A DNA stretch of 64,000 nt. Origin: Cryobacterium cryoconiti. Its GTDB lineage: Bacteria > Actinomycetota > Actinomycetes > Actinomycetales > Microbacteriaceae. This document shows positions 53,176-61,895 of the stretch, one piece after another. The DNA lies in contig NZ_SOHA01000028.1 in the NCBI RefSeq assembly GCF_004403065.1, positions 102,298 to 166,297 on the forward strand, in the 5' to 3' direction. A program made the translations under genes and the position numbers. The notes below the pieces were generated by a model that saw only the letters and a list, made by a program, of their open reading frames with translations, had not been told where the DNA came from and ran no database searches. The first letter of the stretch is position 1; the number at the start of each line of letters is the position of its first letter.

Positions 53176-54855
53176 ATGGTTGACCTCTTCACGGGCTATG
53201 GCGCGAACGCAGCACTGCGGGCCGAACGGGGCGCGCCCAGCGCCTGGGATGAAATGTTCCCCGATCTCACCTCCCTCACGCCGGTGGAAGCGAGGGCGGC
53301 CTACAAGGATGTCTTCGCCGCCCTGGCGAAAATGACCCAGGAGGAACTCCGGGGCCGAACGGCTGCGCTGGCGAGTTCGTATCTCGCCCAGGGCGTCACG
53401 TTCGACTTCGCCGGCGAGGAGCGGCCCTTCCCGCTCGACGCCGTTCCGCGGGTGATCGAGCAGGAGGAATGGATCACGGTCGAATCCGGGATCAAGCAGC
53501 GGGTGCGGGCGCTCGAAGCGTTCCTCGCCGACATCTACGGCCCCCAGGCGGCCGTGCACGACGGCGTGATCCCGGCCGGACTGATCAGCTCGTCGAACCA
53601 CTTCCACCGCCAGGCGGCCGGCATCGTCTCGGCGAACAATGTGCGCATCCAGGTTTCCGGGATCGACCTGATCCGCGACGAGGTGGGCGCATGGCGGGTG
53701 CTCGAGGACAACGTGCGGGTGCCCAGCGGGGTCAGCTACGTGATCTCCAATCGCCGCGTGATGGCGCAGACCCTGCCCGAACTGTTCGTGTCGATGCGGG
53801 TGCGCCCGGTCGGCGACTATCCGAACAAGCTGCTGCAGGCCCTGCGCGCCTCCGCCCCGGCCAGCGTCGACGACCCGAACGTCGTGGTGCTCACCCCGGG
53901 GGTCTTCAACTCCGCCTACTTCGAGCACACCCTGCTGGCCCGGCTGATGGGTGTCGAACTCGTCGAGGGACGTGACCTGTTCTGCTCCGGCGGGCGGGTC
54001 TGGATGCGCACGACCGCCGGACCCACCCGGGTGGACGTCATCTACCGCCGCGTCGACGACGAGTTCCTCGACCCGCTGCAGTTCCGCGCCGACTCGCAGC
54101 TCGGCTCGCCCGGCATCCTGATGGCCGCGCGCCTCGGCAACGTCACCATCGCCAACGCCGTCGGCAACGGCGTCGCCGACGACAAGCTCGTCTACACCTA
54201 CCTGCCCGACCTGATCCGGTACTACCTCGGCGAGGACGCGATCATCCCCAACGTCGACACCTGGCGCCTGGAAGACCCGCTCGCCCTCGAGGAGGTGCTC
54301 GACCGGCTCGACGAGCTCGTGGTCAAACCCGTCGACGGGTCCGGGGGGAAGGGCCTCGTGGTGGGGCCGGCCGCCTCGGCCGCCGAGCTGGCGACGCTGC
54401 GCACGCAGCTGCTGAAGGATCCCCGGGGCTGGATCGCCCAGCCGGTCGTGCAGCTCTCCACCATCCCCACTCTCGTCGACGAGGGCATGCGCCCCCGGCA
54501 CGCCGACCTGCGGCCGTTCGCGGTGAACGACGGCACTGACGTCTGGGTGCTGCCGGGCGGACTCACCCGCGTGGCGCTGCCCGAGGGGGAGCTCGTCGTC
54601 AACTCCAGCCAGGGCGGCGGGTCGAAGGACACCTGGGTGATCGGCACGGAGCCCGACTTCTTCTCCGAATCGTCGGCCCGCAACATCCAGGGTCTGGTCG
54701 CCGACCAGGCAGCCAACACCCGCTCGGCCGGCACCCACGCCGTGGACCACTCGCCGCAGGACAAACCGTTGGGCGACAACACGGAACAGCAGCAGCAACA
54801 GCAACAGCAGGCGTCGGCAGCGCCCGCACCGCAGAGAAAGGCCGGAGAATGTTGA
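53176..54855 (+). CDS. Circularly permuted ATP-grasp type 2 protein
   Basis: 559 residues. Matches the family formerly DUF404/DUF407: SSNHFHRQAAGIVSANNVRI, RVLEDNVRVPSGVSYVISNR, VVLTPGVFNSAYFEH, FCSGGRVWMRTT, VVKPVDGSGGKGLVVG (ATP-binding loop) and RPFAVNDGTDVWVLPGGLTR. Predicted to ligate an amino acid or peptide through an acyl-phosphate; the product is unknown. The C-terminus is low complexity with eight consecutive Gln (54787-54810). It overlaps the next gene by 7 bp. The three-gene set is conserved across bacteria and was discussed in comparative work on amidoligases. Confidence 0.93.
   Translation: MVDLFTGYGANAALRAERGAPSAWDEMFPDLTSLTPVEARAAYKDVFAALAKMTQEELRGRTAALASSYLAQGVTFDFAGEERPFPLDAVPRVIEQEEWITVESGIKQRVRALEAFLADIYGPQAAVHDGVIPAGLISSSNHFHRQAAGIVSANNVRIQVSGIDLIRDEVGAWRVLEDNVRVPSGVSYVISNRRVMAQTLPELFVSMRVRPVGDYPNKLLQALRASAPASVDDPNVVVLTPGVFNSAYFEHTLLARLMGVELVEGRDLFCSGGRVWMRTTAGPTRVDVIYRRVDDEFLDPLQFRADSQLGSPGILMAARLGNVTIANAVGNGVADDKLVYTYLPDLIRYYLGEDAIIPNVDTWRLEDPLALEEVLDRLDELVVKPVDGSGGKGLVVGPAASAAELATLRTQLLKDPRGWIAQPVVQLSTIPTLVDEGMRPRHADLRPFAVNDGTDVWVLPGGLTRVALPEGELVVNSSQGGGSKDTWVIGTEPDFFSESSARNIQGLVADQAANTRSAGTHAVDHSPQDKPLGDNTEQQQQQQQQASAAPAPQRKAGEC
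54787..54810 (+). repeat. CAG/CAA run encoding eight glutamines
   Basis: Eight Gln codons in a row near the C-terminus of the ATP-grasp protein, mixing CAG and CAA. Probably a disordered linker. Confidence 0.9.
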
Positions 54856-55778
54856 GCCGCATTGCAGAAAGCCTGTTCTGGATCGGACGGTACATCGAGC
54901 GCAGCGACGGCACCGCCCGCATTCTCGACGTGCACCTCCAGCTGCTGCTGGAAGACCCCTGGATCGAGGAGAGCCTCGCCTGCCAGTCGCTGCTGCACCT
55001 GATGGGCAGCGATGCTCCCGCCGATCGGCTGCTGACCCGCAAGGATGTGCTCGCCACGCTGGCCGTGGACCGGCAGCATCCGGCCTCGATCGCCTATTCG
55101 GTCAAGGCCGCGCGGGAGAACGCGCGCCGGGCGCGGGAGATCGTGCCCACCGAGCTGTGGGAGTGCCTCAACACGACGAGCGCGCGGATGCCGCGGAAGG
55201 TCGCGTCGGAGAAGACGCACGACTTCTTCGGCTGGGTTCGGGAACGCTCCGCGCTCGCGGTGGGCATCGTCGAGTCCGGTGTCAGCCGCGACGACGCCTG
55301 GCACTTCTTCAACCTGGGGCGCAGCCTGGAGCAGGCGGACATGACCGCCCGGCTGTTGGCCACCCGGTCGCTGACCGTGGCCAGCGGGCCCTCCTGGACC
55401 ACGATCCTGCGCTCCTGCGGCGCCTACGAGTCCTACCTGCGCACCTACCGCGGTGTGCCGTCCGCCCGGAACGCGGCCGAATTCCTGCTGCTGGACCGGC
55501 TGTTCCCGCGATCGGTGGTCTTCTCCATCTCCCGGGCGGAGCAGTGCCTGCGTGAGATGGAACCGCGCACCGACCGGGTCGGCGTGACCGACCAGGCGCA
55601 ACGGGTGCTGGGCCAGATCCGCAGCCAGCTGGAATACCGGCCGATCATGGACATCCTGAACGATCTGTCGACTCAGATGGACATTGTCCAGGAGGCCGTC
55701 AGCACGGCCTCCGAGGCCATCGGGGACCGGTACTTCCCGACCAGCGCCGTGCCCACCTGGACGGGGGAGGCCTCGTGA
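54849..55778 (+). CDS. Alpha-E domain protein
   Basis: 309 residues, mostly helical (formerly DUF403). MLSRIAESLFWIGRYIERSD is the diagnostic start; LGRSLEQADMTARLL and VFSISRAEQCLREME follow. No catalytic motif is known; it is always found with the ATP-grasp and transglutaminase partners and probably forms part of the same enzyme complex. It is embedded between overlaps of 7 bp upstream and 4 bp downstream. Confidence 0.93.
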   Translation: MLSRIAESLFWIGRYIERSDGTARILDVHLQLLLEDPWIEESLACQSLLHLMGSDAPADRLLTRKDVLATLAVDRQHPASIAYSVKAARENARRAREIVPTELWECLNTTSARMPRKVASEKTHDFFGWVRERSALAVGIVESGVSRDDAWHFFNLGRSLEQADMTARLLATRSLTVASGPSWTTILRSCGAYESYLRTYRGVPSARNAAEFLLLDRLFPRSVVFSISRAEQCLREMEPRTDRVGVTDQAQRVLGQIRSQLEYRPIMDILNDLSTQMDIVQEAVSTASEAIGDRYFPTSAVPTWTGEAS

Positions 55779-56620
55779 ACCGGCTCAGGATCCGCCACGT
55801 GACCGGCTACCGCTACCAGGGCGAGGTCGAAGCGTCCTACAACGAGGCACGGATGTTGCCGGTCAGCTCGGCCGACCAGTTCGTGCTGTACTCGAGCCTC
55901 GATATCTCGCCGGTCTCAAGCAATCACGCGTACGTCGACTACTGGGGCACGCAGGTATCGAGCTTCGAGGTGCTGACCCCGCACACCGAGCTCACGCTCA
56001 CCGCCACCAGCCTCGTGGAGGTGCGGCCGCGCACCCACCTGGCGCATCCGATGGGCTGGCCCGAACTGGCCGGCGTCACCGTGCGCAGCACCGCCACGGT
56101 GGAGCACATGCGGCAGACCCGGCTCACCGAGCCGCCCGAGGACGTGGCGGCGCTGGCGGCCGAGATCGTGGCCCGCCACCAGAGCCCGTGCGAGGCGGCG
56201 CTCGAGATCTGCGCGGCCATCGGCGACCGGATGCAGTACGTGCAGGGCGTCACCGGGGTGCACTCCACCGCCCGGGAGGCGTGGGGCGACGGACGCGGCG
56301 TCTGCCAGGACATCACCCACATCGCCCTCGGCGCGCTGCGGTCGGTGGGCATCCCTGCCCGGTACGTGTCCGGCTACCTGCACCCGCGCCCCGACGCCGG
56401 GATCGGGGAGACGATCCGGGGCGAATCCCACGCCTGGGTGGAGTGGTTCTGCGGCGACTGGCGCGGCTTCGACCCGACCAACTCGATCGACATCGGCGAC
56501 CGGCACGTGTCGGTCGGCCGCGGCCGCGACTACAACGACGTGCCCCCACTGCGCGGCGTGTTCGCGGGCACGAGCGGGTCGGAACTCTTCGTCACGGTGG
56601 AGATCACCCGGGAGGCCTGA
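55775..56620 (+). CDS. Transglutaminase-like cysteine protease-fold protein
   Basis: 281 residues from GTG at 55775, overlapping the previous stop (GTGA). An N-terminal bacterial transglutaminase-like domain (LRIRHVTGYRYQGEVEASYN) precedes the papain-like core with Cys in DGRGVCQDITHIAL (about 169-182), His in GESHAWVEWF and Asp in GFDPTNS. Predicted amidase, peptidase or amide-transferase acting on the product of the ATP-grasp enzyme. No signal peptide, so cytosolic. Confidence 0.93.
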   Translation: MNRLRIRHVTGYRYQGEVEASYNEARMLPVSSADQFVLYSSLDISPVSSNHAYVDYWGTQVSSFEVLTPHTELTLTATSLVEVRPRTHLAHPMGWPELAGVTVRSTATVEHMRQTRLTEPPEDVAALAAEIVARHQSPCEAALEICAAIGDRMQYVQGVTGVHSTAREAWGDGRGVCQDITHIALGALRSVGIPARYVSGYLHPRPDAGIGETIRGESHAWVEWFCGDWRGFDPTNSIDIGDRHVSVGRGRDYNDVPPLRGVFAGTSGSELFVTVEITREA

Positions 56621-56662
56621 GTCGCGCGGCGGCATCCGTTGTCTCGCACCCACGGATGCCGC

Positions 56663-56722
56663 GGCGCACCCTGTGGAAGCGGGCGCACGTTCTATCGTGC
56701 GCCCGCTTCCACAACCTGCGCC
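56663..56722. repeat. Palindrome C2 between the convergent transglutaminase and oxidoreductase genes
   Basis: Perfect 18-bp inner arms (56672-56689 and 56696-56713) around the loop TTCTAT, the reverse complement of the C1 loop. The outer GGCGCA/TGCGCC pairs again after 3 unpaired bases. It starts 43 nt after the transglutaminase stop. Confidence 0.9.
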
Positions 56723-56767
56723 GGGACGGGCATCTACACGGAGCTCACGGATGCCGGGCGCCGGTCC

Positions 56768-58198
56768 CTACGAGTCGAAGCCCAGGCCCAGAGCGTCGAG
56801 CGACTTCAGGATGATATTGCGCCGGCCCCGGTTGTGGTCGGCACGGTCGAGGGACCAGCGCGTGGTCTGGATGCCCAGTGAGGCGAGAGGCTCGGGCGGG
56901 AACGGGAGCGGCCGGCCGCGCACCATCTCCAGCTGGGTGCGCTCGGTCTGCAGACCGGCCAGCTGGTCGAGCACGACCTCCGCAGCGAAGTGCGTGGCGG
57001 CCACGCCGAGTCCGGTGAACCCGGCGGCGTAGCTGATCCGCCCGCCGCGGGCGGTGCCGAAGAAGGCACAGAACTGCGTCGATGTGTCGATCGCGCCGGC
57101 CCACTGGTGGCTGAAGCGCAGCCCCTCCAGCTGCGGGAACGTGGTGAAGAAGTGACTGGCCAGACGTTGGAAGCTCTCCGGCCGGTTCTCGTAGCCGCTC
57201 CGCACCCGGGCGCCGTAGTGGTAGATCGCGTCGTAGCCGCCGAAGAGGATGCGGTTGTCGGCGCTCAGCCGGTAGTAGTGGAACTGGTTGGCCAGGTCGC
57301 TCAGCCCCTGCCGGTTCTGCCAATTGATCGCGGTGAGCTGGTCGGGTGACAGTGGTTCGGTCATCAGCACGTAGTCGTAGACGGGCACCGTGGACAGCCG
57401 GTTGCGGGCGAGCAGGGAGGGGAAGACGTTGGTCGCCAGCGCCGTCTTCTGCGCGCGCACGACGCCGGAGGCGGTGCGCAGCCGCGTGCCCTGCGCCGGG
57501 GAGAGCCCCTGCGTGTCCAGGTTCTTGACCGAGGTGTGCTCGAAGATCTCGACACCGAGCTCGGTGGCGACGCGGGCGAGTTCGGTCGCGAGCTTGCCGG
57601 GGTGCACGAGCGCGTTCGTGCGCTTGTGCCAGACGCCGGCCAGGTAGGTAGGCGAGTCGACCTCCGCGCGGAGGGCCGCGGCATCCAGGAACACGCTGTT
57701 CTCGCCGGTCGGTTCCTCACGGAGCCAGTCGACCTGGTGCTCCTCGACGGCCAGGTCGATGGCGCCCGTGCGCTCGAAGTCACAGTCCAGCCCCAGCTCG
57801 GCCACAGCCCGCTCGATCTCGTCGAGGTTCGCCAGGCCCAGCTCGGTGAGCCGGTCGATCTCCTTCGGCCAGCGGCGACGGCCGTTCTCCTCGCCATGGG
57901 TCAGGCTGGCCTCGCAGAAGCCGCCGTTGCGGCCCGACGCGGCCCAGCCGATGGTGCGCGCCTCGAGCAGCACCACGCGGGCGCCCGGGTCTCGCTGCTT
58001 GGCGATCACGGCGGTCCAGAGGCCGAGGTAGCCACCGCCGACGATGGCGAGGTCGCAGTCGACGTCGGCCGTGAGCGCCGGGTAACCGGTCTGCGGCGCC
58101 ACGTCGTCCAGCCAGAAGGGGGCCGAACGCGTACCGGCGAGAGCGCCGGCGACGACGGATGCGGCAGGTCGTGCCCGCTCGAAAATGGTCGTGCCCAC
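56768..58198 (-). CDS. FAD-dependent amine oxidoreductase (DAO family, gamma-glutamylputrescine oxidase-like)
   Basis: 476 residues from GTG at 58198 (AAAGGA 6-7 nt upstream). FAD motif DLAIVGGGYLGLWTAVIA (about 49-66), GWAASGRNGGFCEASLTHG, and the C-terminal YAAGFTGLGVAATHFAAEV. The GRNGGF motif is shared by PuuB-like and sarcosine-oxidase-like enzymes. A substrate such as gamma-glutamylputrescine or an N-methylated amine is likely. No other puu genes are adjacent. Confidence 0.9.
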   Translation of the reverse strand: MGTTIFERARPAASVVAGALAGTRSAPFWLDDVAPQTGYPALTADVDCDLAIVGGGYLGLWTAVIAKQRDPGARVVLLEARTIGWAASGRNGGFCEASLTHGEENGRRRWPKEIDRLTELGLANLDEIERAVAELGLDCDFERTGAIDLAVEEHQVDWLREEPTGENSVFLDAAALRAEVDSPTYLAGVWHKRTNALVHPGKLATELARVATELGVEIFEHTSVKNLDTQGLSPAQGTRLRTASGVVRAQKTALATNVFPSLLARNRLSTVPVYDYVLMTEPLSPDQLTAINWQNRQGLSDLANQFHYYRLSADNRILFGGYDAIYHYGARVRSGYENRPESFQRLASHFFTTFPQLEGLRFSHQWAGAIDTSTQFCAFFGTARGGRISYAAGFTGLGVAATHFAAEVVLDQLAGLQTERTQLEMVRGRPLPFPPEPLASLGIQTTRWSLDRADHNRGRRNIILKSLDALGLGFDS

Positions 58199-58294
58199 GG
58201 ATCGTCCTTTGTTCGTCGCGGCGCTGCTACCCGTTCATCATGACAGCCGGAGCCGGTCGGTGGCCAGGCCCGTAGGTCTCGCGAGCGCACCCGG

Positions 58295-58354
58295 GGCGCA
58301 CCCTGTGGAAGCGGGCGCACGTTCTACCCTGCGCCTGCTTCCACAGGGTGCGCC
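58295..58354. repeat. Palindrome C3 between the oxidoreductase and ramB
   Basis: 27-bp arms (58295-58321 and 58328-58354) with two mismatches and the loop TTCTAC, one base from the C2 loop and in the same orientation. The outer GGCGCACCCTGTGG/CCACAGGGTGCGCC part is perfect. It ends 38 nt from the ramB stop. Confidence 0.9.
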
Positions 58355-58392
58355 GCGACGGCCGGAGTCCGCGCCTGCCAGCGCCGCCGCCA

Positions 58393-59883
58393 TCAGCTCG
58401 CCGGCGCGTGCGCCTCCAGGAACTGGAACACCTCGGTCTGGTCGACACCGGGGAAGGTCCCCGTGGGCAGGGCGGCGAGCAGGCTGGTGGGCGTGCGCGC
58501 GGCCGGCCAGGATTGCCCGGACCAGCGCTCCGACAGCTCGTCGGGTGCGCGGCGGCAGCAGGACTCGTCGGGGCAGGTGGACACGGCCCGGTTGGTGGTC
58601 TCGCGCCCGCGGAACCACTTCACGTGGGTGAACGGCACGCCCACGCTGACGGAGTAGTCGCCCTCCTTCGCCTTCTCGATCCGGGAGGTGCACCAGAAGG
58701 TTCCGCTGGGGGTGTCGGTGTACTGGTACCAGGGGCTGAACCGGTCGGCCACGTTGAAAACCGTGCGCGCGGTCCAGTTGCGGCAGACCGTCGAGCCCTC
58801 CACCGCGCCGAGGGCATCGCTCGGGAAGCGCACCGAATCGTTCTCGTAGGCCTTGATCATGGTGCCCGACTCGTGCACCTTCATGAAGTGAACCGGGATG
58901 TCGAGCCGGGCGGTGGCCAGGTTCGTGAACCGGTGTGCGGCGGTCTCGTAGGACACCGCGAACGCGTCGCGCAGGTCCTCCATCGAGATGCGGCGCAGGG
59001 CCTTCGCCTCGGTGAGCAGTTTCACGGTGTCTTTTTCGGGCAACAGGATGGCCGCGGTCAGGTAGTTGGTCTCCACCCGCTGCGACAGAAATTCCGCATA
59101 GTTTCCGGGTTCCTCGTGCTCGCAGAGCAGGGTGGCGAACGCCTGCAGGATGGGCGAGCGGGAGTCGCGGGAGGCCGACTGCTCCGTGGGCAGGTAGATC
59201 CGTCGGTTGCGTTTGTCGGTCACTGACCGGGTCGAGTTCGGCAGGTCGCCCACATAGTGCAGCGAGTAGCCGAGGTGGGTGGCCATGTCGGCGACCACCT
59301 GGTGGGAGACCGGCCCGCCGGTGTGCCCGACCGCGGCGAGCAGCCGCTGCGCCTCGGCCTCGAGTTCCGGAAAGTAGTTGTCCCGGGCGCGCATGGTGGC
59401 CCGGAGCTCCACGTTCGCGCGCCGGGCCTCCTCCGGGGTGGCCGCCCGCTCCCGGTGCAGGCGCAGGATTTCGTTGTGCAGGCTGAGCATGGTCTGCAGG
59501 GTTTCGTCGCTGGTTCCGCGGCCCACGCGGAAGTGCGCCAGTCCGAGCGCCGTGAACACGGGGCCCCGCTGGGCCCGCTCCACGGCGATTTCCAGCGCTG
59601 CCCGCTCGGACGGGGCATCCGTTTTCAGCAGGTCGTCGACGGTGGTGCCGAGCGCTGCCGCGATGGTGAGCAACATCGACAGTCGTGGCTCGCGTTTGCC
59701 GTTCTCGATCATCGAGACCTGCGACGGCGCCCGGTCGATGGCCGCGGCCAGGGCGTCCAACGTCATGCGCTTCTTCGTGCGCAGTTCCCGGATGCGCCGC
59801 CCCAGGGTGAGCGCATCGAGTCCGGCCTCCTCGGCGGGATCCGCGGACAGGGACGGGCGAAGGGTGGGATCGACGATGACCAT
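58393..59883 (-). CDS. ramB: RamB/PrpR-type transcriptional regulator (XRE HTH with short-chain acyl regulator domain)
   Basis: 496 residues from the ATG at 59883; an in-frame GTG at 59901 is possible. XRE HTH (GRRIRELRTKKRMTLDALA, IDRAPSQVSMIENGKREP, about 28-75), then an IrrE/ImmA-like middle region and the C-terminal domain with TTNRAVSTCPDESCCRRAP. This Cys-rich tail resembles that of PrpR, reported to bind an Fe-S cluster. RamB controls glyoxylate-cycle genes in Corynebacterium and Mycobacterium, and here it is divergent from malate synthase, supporting the assignment. Confidence 0.92.
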   Translation of the reverse strand: MVIVDPTLRPSLSADPAEEAGLDALTLGRRIRELRTKKRMTLDALAAAIDRAPSQVSMIENGKREPRLSMLLTIAAALGTTVDDLLKTDAPSERAALEIAVERAQRGPVFTALGLAHFRVGRGTSDETLQTMLSLHNEILRLHRERAATPEEARRANVELRATMRARDNYFPELEAEAQRLLAAVGHTGGPVSHQVVADMATHLGYSLHYVGDLPNSTRSVTDKRNRRIYLPTEQSASRDSRSPILQAFATLLCEHEEPGNYAEFLSQRVETNYLTAAILLPEKDTVKLLTEAKALRRISMEDLRDAFAVSYETAAHRFTNLATARLDIPVHFMKVHESGTMIKAYENDSVRFPSDALGAVEGSTVCRNWTARTVFNVADRFSPWYQYTDTPSGTFWCTSRIEKAKEGDYSVSVGVPFTHVKWFRGRETTNRAVSTCPDESCCRRAPDELSERWSGQSWPAARTPTSLLAALPTGTFPGVDQTEVFQFLEAHAPAS

Positions 59884-59923
59884 GCCCCCATGCTCACACA
59901 CCCCGGCGAAAACTTCTCACAGG

Positions 59924-59945
59924 CAGAAGAAATGTTGTTCTTCTG
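59924..59945. promoter_or_regulatory. Inverted repeat between ramB and aceB
   Basis: CAGAAGAA-ATGTTG-TTCTTCTG, perfect 8-bp arms with a 6-nt spacer, about 40 bp upstream of ramB and 125 bp upstream of aceB. A likely operator; it does not look like the published corynebacterial RamB box. Confidence 0.6.
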
Positions 59946-60068
59946 TTGTCGGGGGAGCGGTGCGGGATGGTCGTCCGGTCCAGAGTTGGACGCAGGCAAG
60001 CACAGACGCTCTCCCAGGCGGCGCCAGGCCAGCAGCACTCCCACAAACGTTTCGAAGGAGATCAGCCC

Positions 60069-61751
60069 ATGAACACCCCGCCCGTGGCGACATCCGACCA
60101 GGTCCAGTCCGTCACGACCACCACGAACACCGGCAGCTTCGCCACCATCCAGCCGCACCTCGAGATCACCGGCGATCTCGGACCGCGCTACGAGGAAATC
60201 CTCACCCCCGAGGCGCTGGTCTTCCTGGCCGAGCTGCACGACCGGTTCGCCGGAACGCGGCAGGACCTGCTGGCGACGAGGCTGCGGAAGCGGGTGGATG
60301 CCGCCAACGGGCGCGACCCGGGATTCCTCACCGAGACCGCGCACATCCGTCGTGACCTCACCTGGAGTGTCGCGGGGGCCGGCCCCGGGCTGGTCGACCG
60401 CCGGGTGGAGATCACCGGGCCGACCGACCGCAAAATGGCCATCAACGCGCTGAACTCGGGGGCGAAGGTGTGGCTCGCCGACCAGGAAGACGCGACCAGC
60501 CCGACCTGGGCGAACGTCATCGAGGGACAGCTCACCCTGTTCGATCAGGTGCGCGGACAGCTCAGCTTCACCAGCCCGGAGGGCAAGGAGTACGCCGTCA
60601 CCGGCGACGCCACCGGCGCCACCCCCACCATCGTGATGCGCCCGCGCGGCTGGCAGCTGGTGGAGAAGAACCTGACCTTCGTCGACCGGGCGAACCGCCG
60701 AACCAACGCGTCCGGCAGCCTGGTCGACTTCGGGCTGTACTTCTTCCACAACGCCCAGCGCCTGATCGACAGCGGCGTGGGTCCCTACTTCTACCTGCCG
60801 AAGCTCGAGAGCCACCTCGAGGCCCGCCTCTGGGATGACATCTTCAGCCACTCGGAGGACTGCCTCGGCATCGAGTACGGCACCATCCGCGCCACCGTGC
60901 TGATCGAGACCATCCAGGCTGCGTTCGAGATGGAGGAGATCCTCTACGAGCTGCGCGACCACTGCGCCGGGCTGAACGCCGGCCGCTGGGACTACATTTT
61001 CAGCATCATCAAGACCTTCCGCGCCCGCGGCAGCCGGTTCGTCTTCCCTGACCGCAAGCAGATCACGATGACCGTTCCCTTCATGCGCGCGTACACCGAG
61101 CTGCTGGTGTCGACCTGCCACCGGCGCGGCGCATATGCCATCGGCGGCATGAGCGCGTTCATCCCGAACCGGCGCGACCCGGAGATCACCCGGCGGGCCC
61201 TCGAGGCAGTCGCCGCCGACAAGAAACGCGAGGCAACGGATGGCTTCGACGGCACCTGGGTGGCGCACCCGGACCTGATCGCGACGGCGCAGGCCGAATT
61301 CGACGCGGTGCTCGGCGACAAGCCGAACCAGCTGCACCGCACCCGCTCCGAGGTGAGCGTCACGGCCGCGGAGTTGCTCGATGTGGAGTCCATCGGCGGG
61401 CAGATCACCGCGGCCGGCGTGCACGACAACATCAACATCGGGCTGCGCTACATGGAGTCCTGGCTGCGCGGGGTCGGCGCCGCCGCGATCGACAACCTGA
61501 TGGAGGACGCCGCGACCGCGGAGATCTCCCGCTCACAGCTCTGGCAGTGGATCCACCTGGGCTCGGTCACGGCCGAGGGCATCCGGATCGATGAGACCTG
61601 GGTCGAGGAGCAGCTCATCGAGGTCTACGAGGCCCTCGAACGCACGCCCGGAGACCGGTTCGACGACGCGCTCGAGGTGTTCCGGGCATCCGCGCTCGAA
61701 CCCGAGTTCCCGACGTTCCTCACGGTCGGCGCCTACGCCCGCTACCTGTAG
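60069..61751 (+). CDS. aceB: Malate synthase A
   Basis: Condenses glyoxylate and acetyl-CoA to malate (glyoxylate cycle). 560 residues from the ATG at 60069 with AAGGAG upstream; the longer frame is ignored. LFLAELHDRFAGTRQDLLA-type start (FLAELHDRFAGTRQDLLA), KVWLADQEDATSPTW, GPYFYLPKLESHLEARLW, IRATVLIETIQAAFEM, FPDRKQITMTVPFMRAY and GGMSAFIPNR are A-isoform motifs. Isocitrate lyase is not in the window. Control by the divergent RamB is expected. Confidence 0.97.
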   Translation: MNTPPVATSDQVQSVTTTTNTGSFATIQPHLEITGDLGPRYEEILTPEALVFLAELHDRFAGTRQDLLATRLRKRVDAANGRDPGFLTETAHIRRDLTWSVAGAGPGLVDRRVEITGPTDRKMAINALNSGAKVWLADQEDATSPTWANVIEGQLTLFDQVRGQLSFTSPEGKEYAVTGDATGATPTIVMRPRGWQLVEKNLTFVDRANRRTNASGSLVDFGLYFFHNAQRLIDSGVGPYFYLPKLESHLEARLWDDIFSHSEDCLGIEYGTIRATVLIETIQAAFEMEEILYELRDHCAGLNAGRWDYIFSIIKTFRARGSRFVFPDRKQITMTVPFMRAYTELLVSTCHRRGAYAIGGMSAFIPNRRDPEITRRALEAVAADKKREATDGFDGTWVAHPDLIATAQAEFDAVLGDKPNQLHRTRSEVSVTAAELLDVESIGGQITAAGVHDNINIGLRYMESWLRGVGAAAIDNLMEDAATAEISRSQLWQWIHLGSVTAEGIRIDETWVEEQLIEVYEALERTPGDRFDDALEVFRASALEPEFPTFLTVGAYARYL

Positions 61752-61795
61752 CTGCTCCGACCACTCTGCTGCGGCCCGCGGCGCTCCGACCGGGC

Positions 61796-61856
61796 CGCGA
61801 GAGCGCACAATATGCCCTTTCGGCGCTGCTGAGGGGGCATATTGTGCGCTCTCGCG
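61796..61856. repeat. Palindrome B2 between aceB and the GNAT gene
   Basis: Perfect 22-bp arms (61796-61817 and 61835-61856, containing GAGCGCACAATATGCCC) with a 17-nt loop. It differs from B1 at two arm positions, each changed in both arms so pairing is kept. It starts 45 nt after aceB. Confidence 0.92.
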
Positions 61857-61883
61857 TGGGGTGGGGGTGGTGGGGGGCGTCGA

Positions 61884-61889
61884 TAGGCT
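61884..61889 (+). promoter_or_regulatory. -10 box of a leaderless GNAT gene promoter
   Basis: TAGGCT exactly 6 nt before the ATG at 61896. Confidence 0.6.
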
Positions 61890-61895
61890 GGGGCG

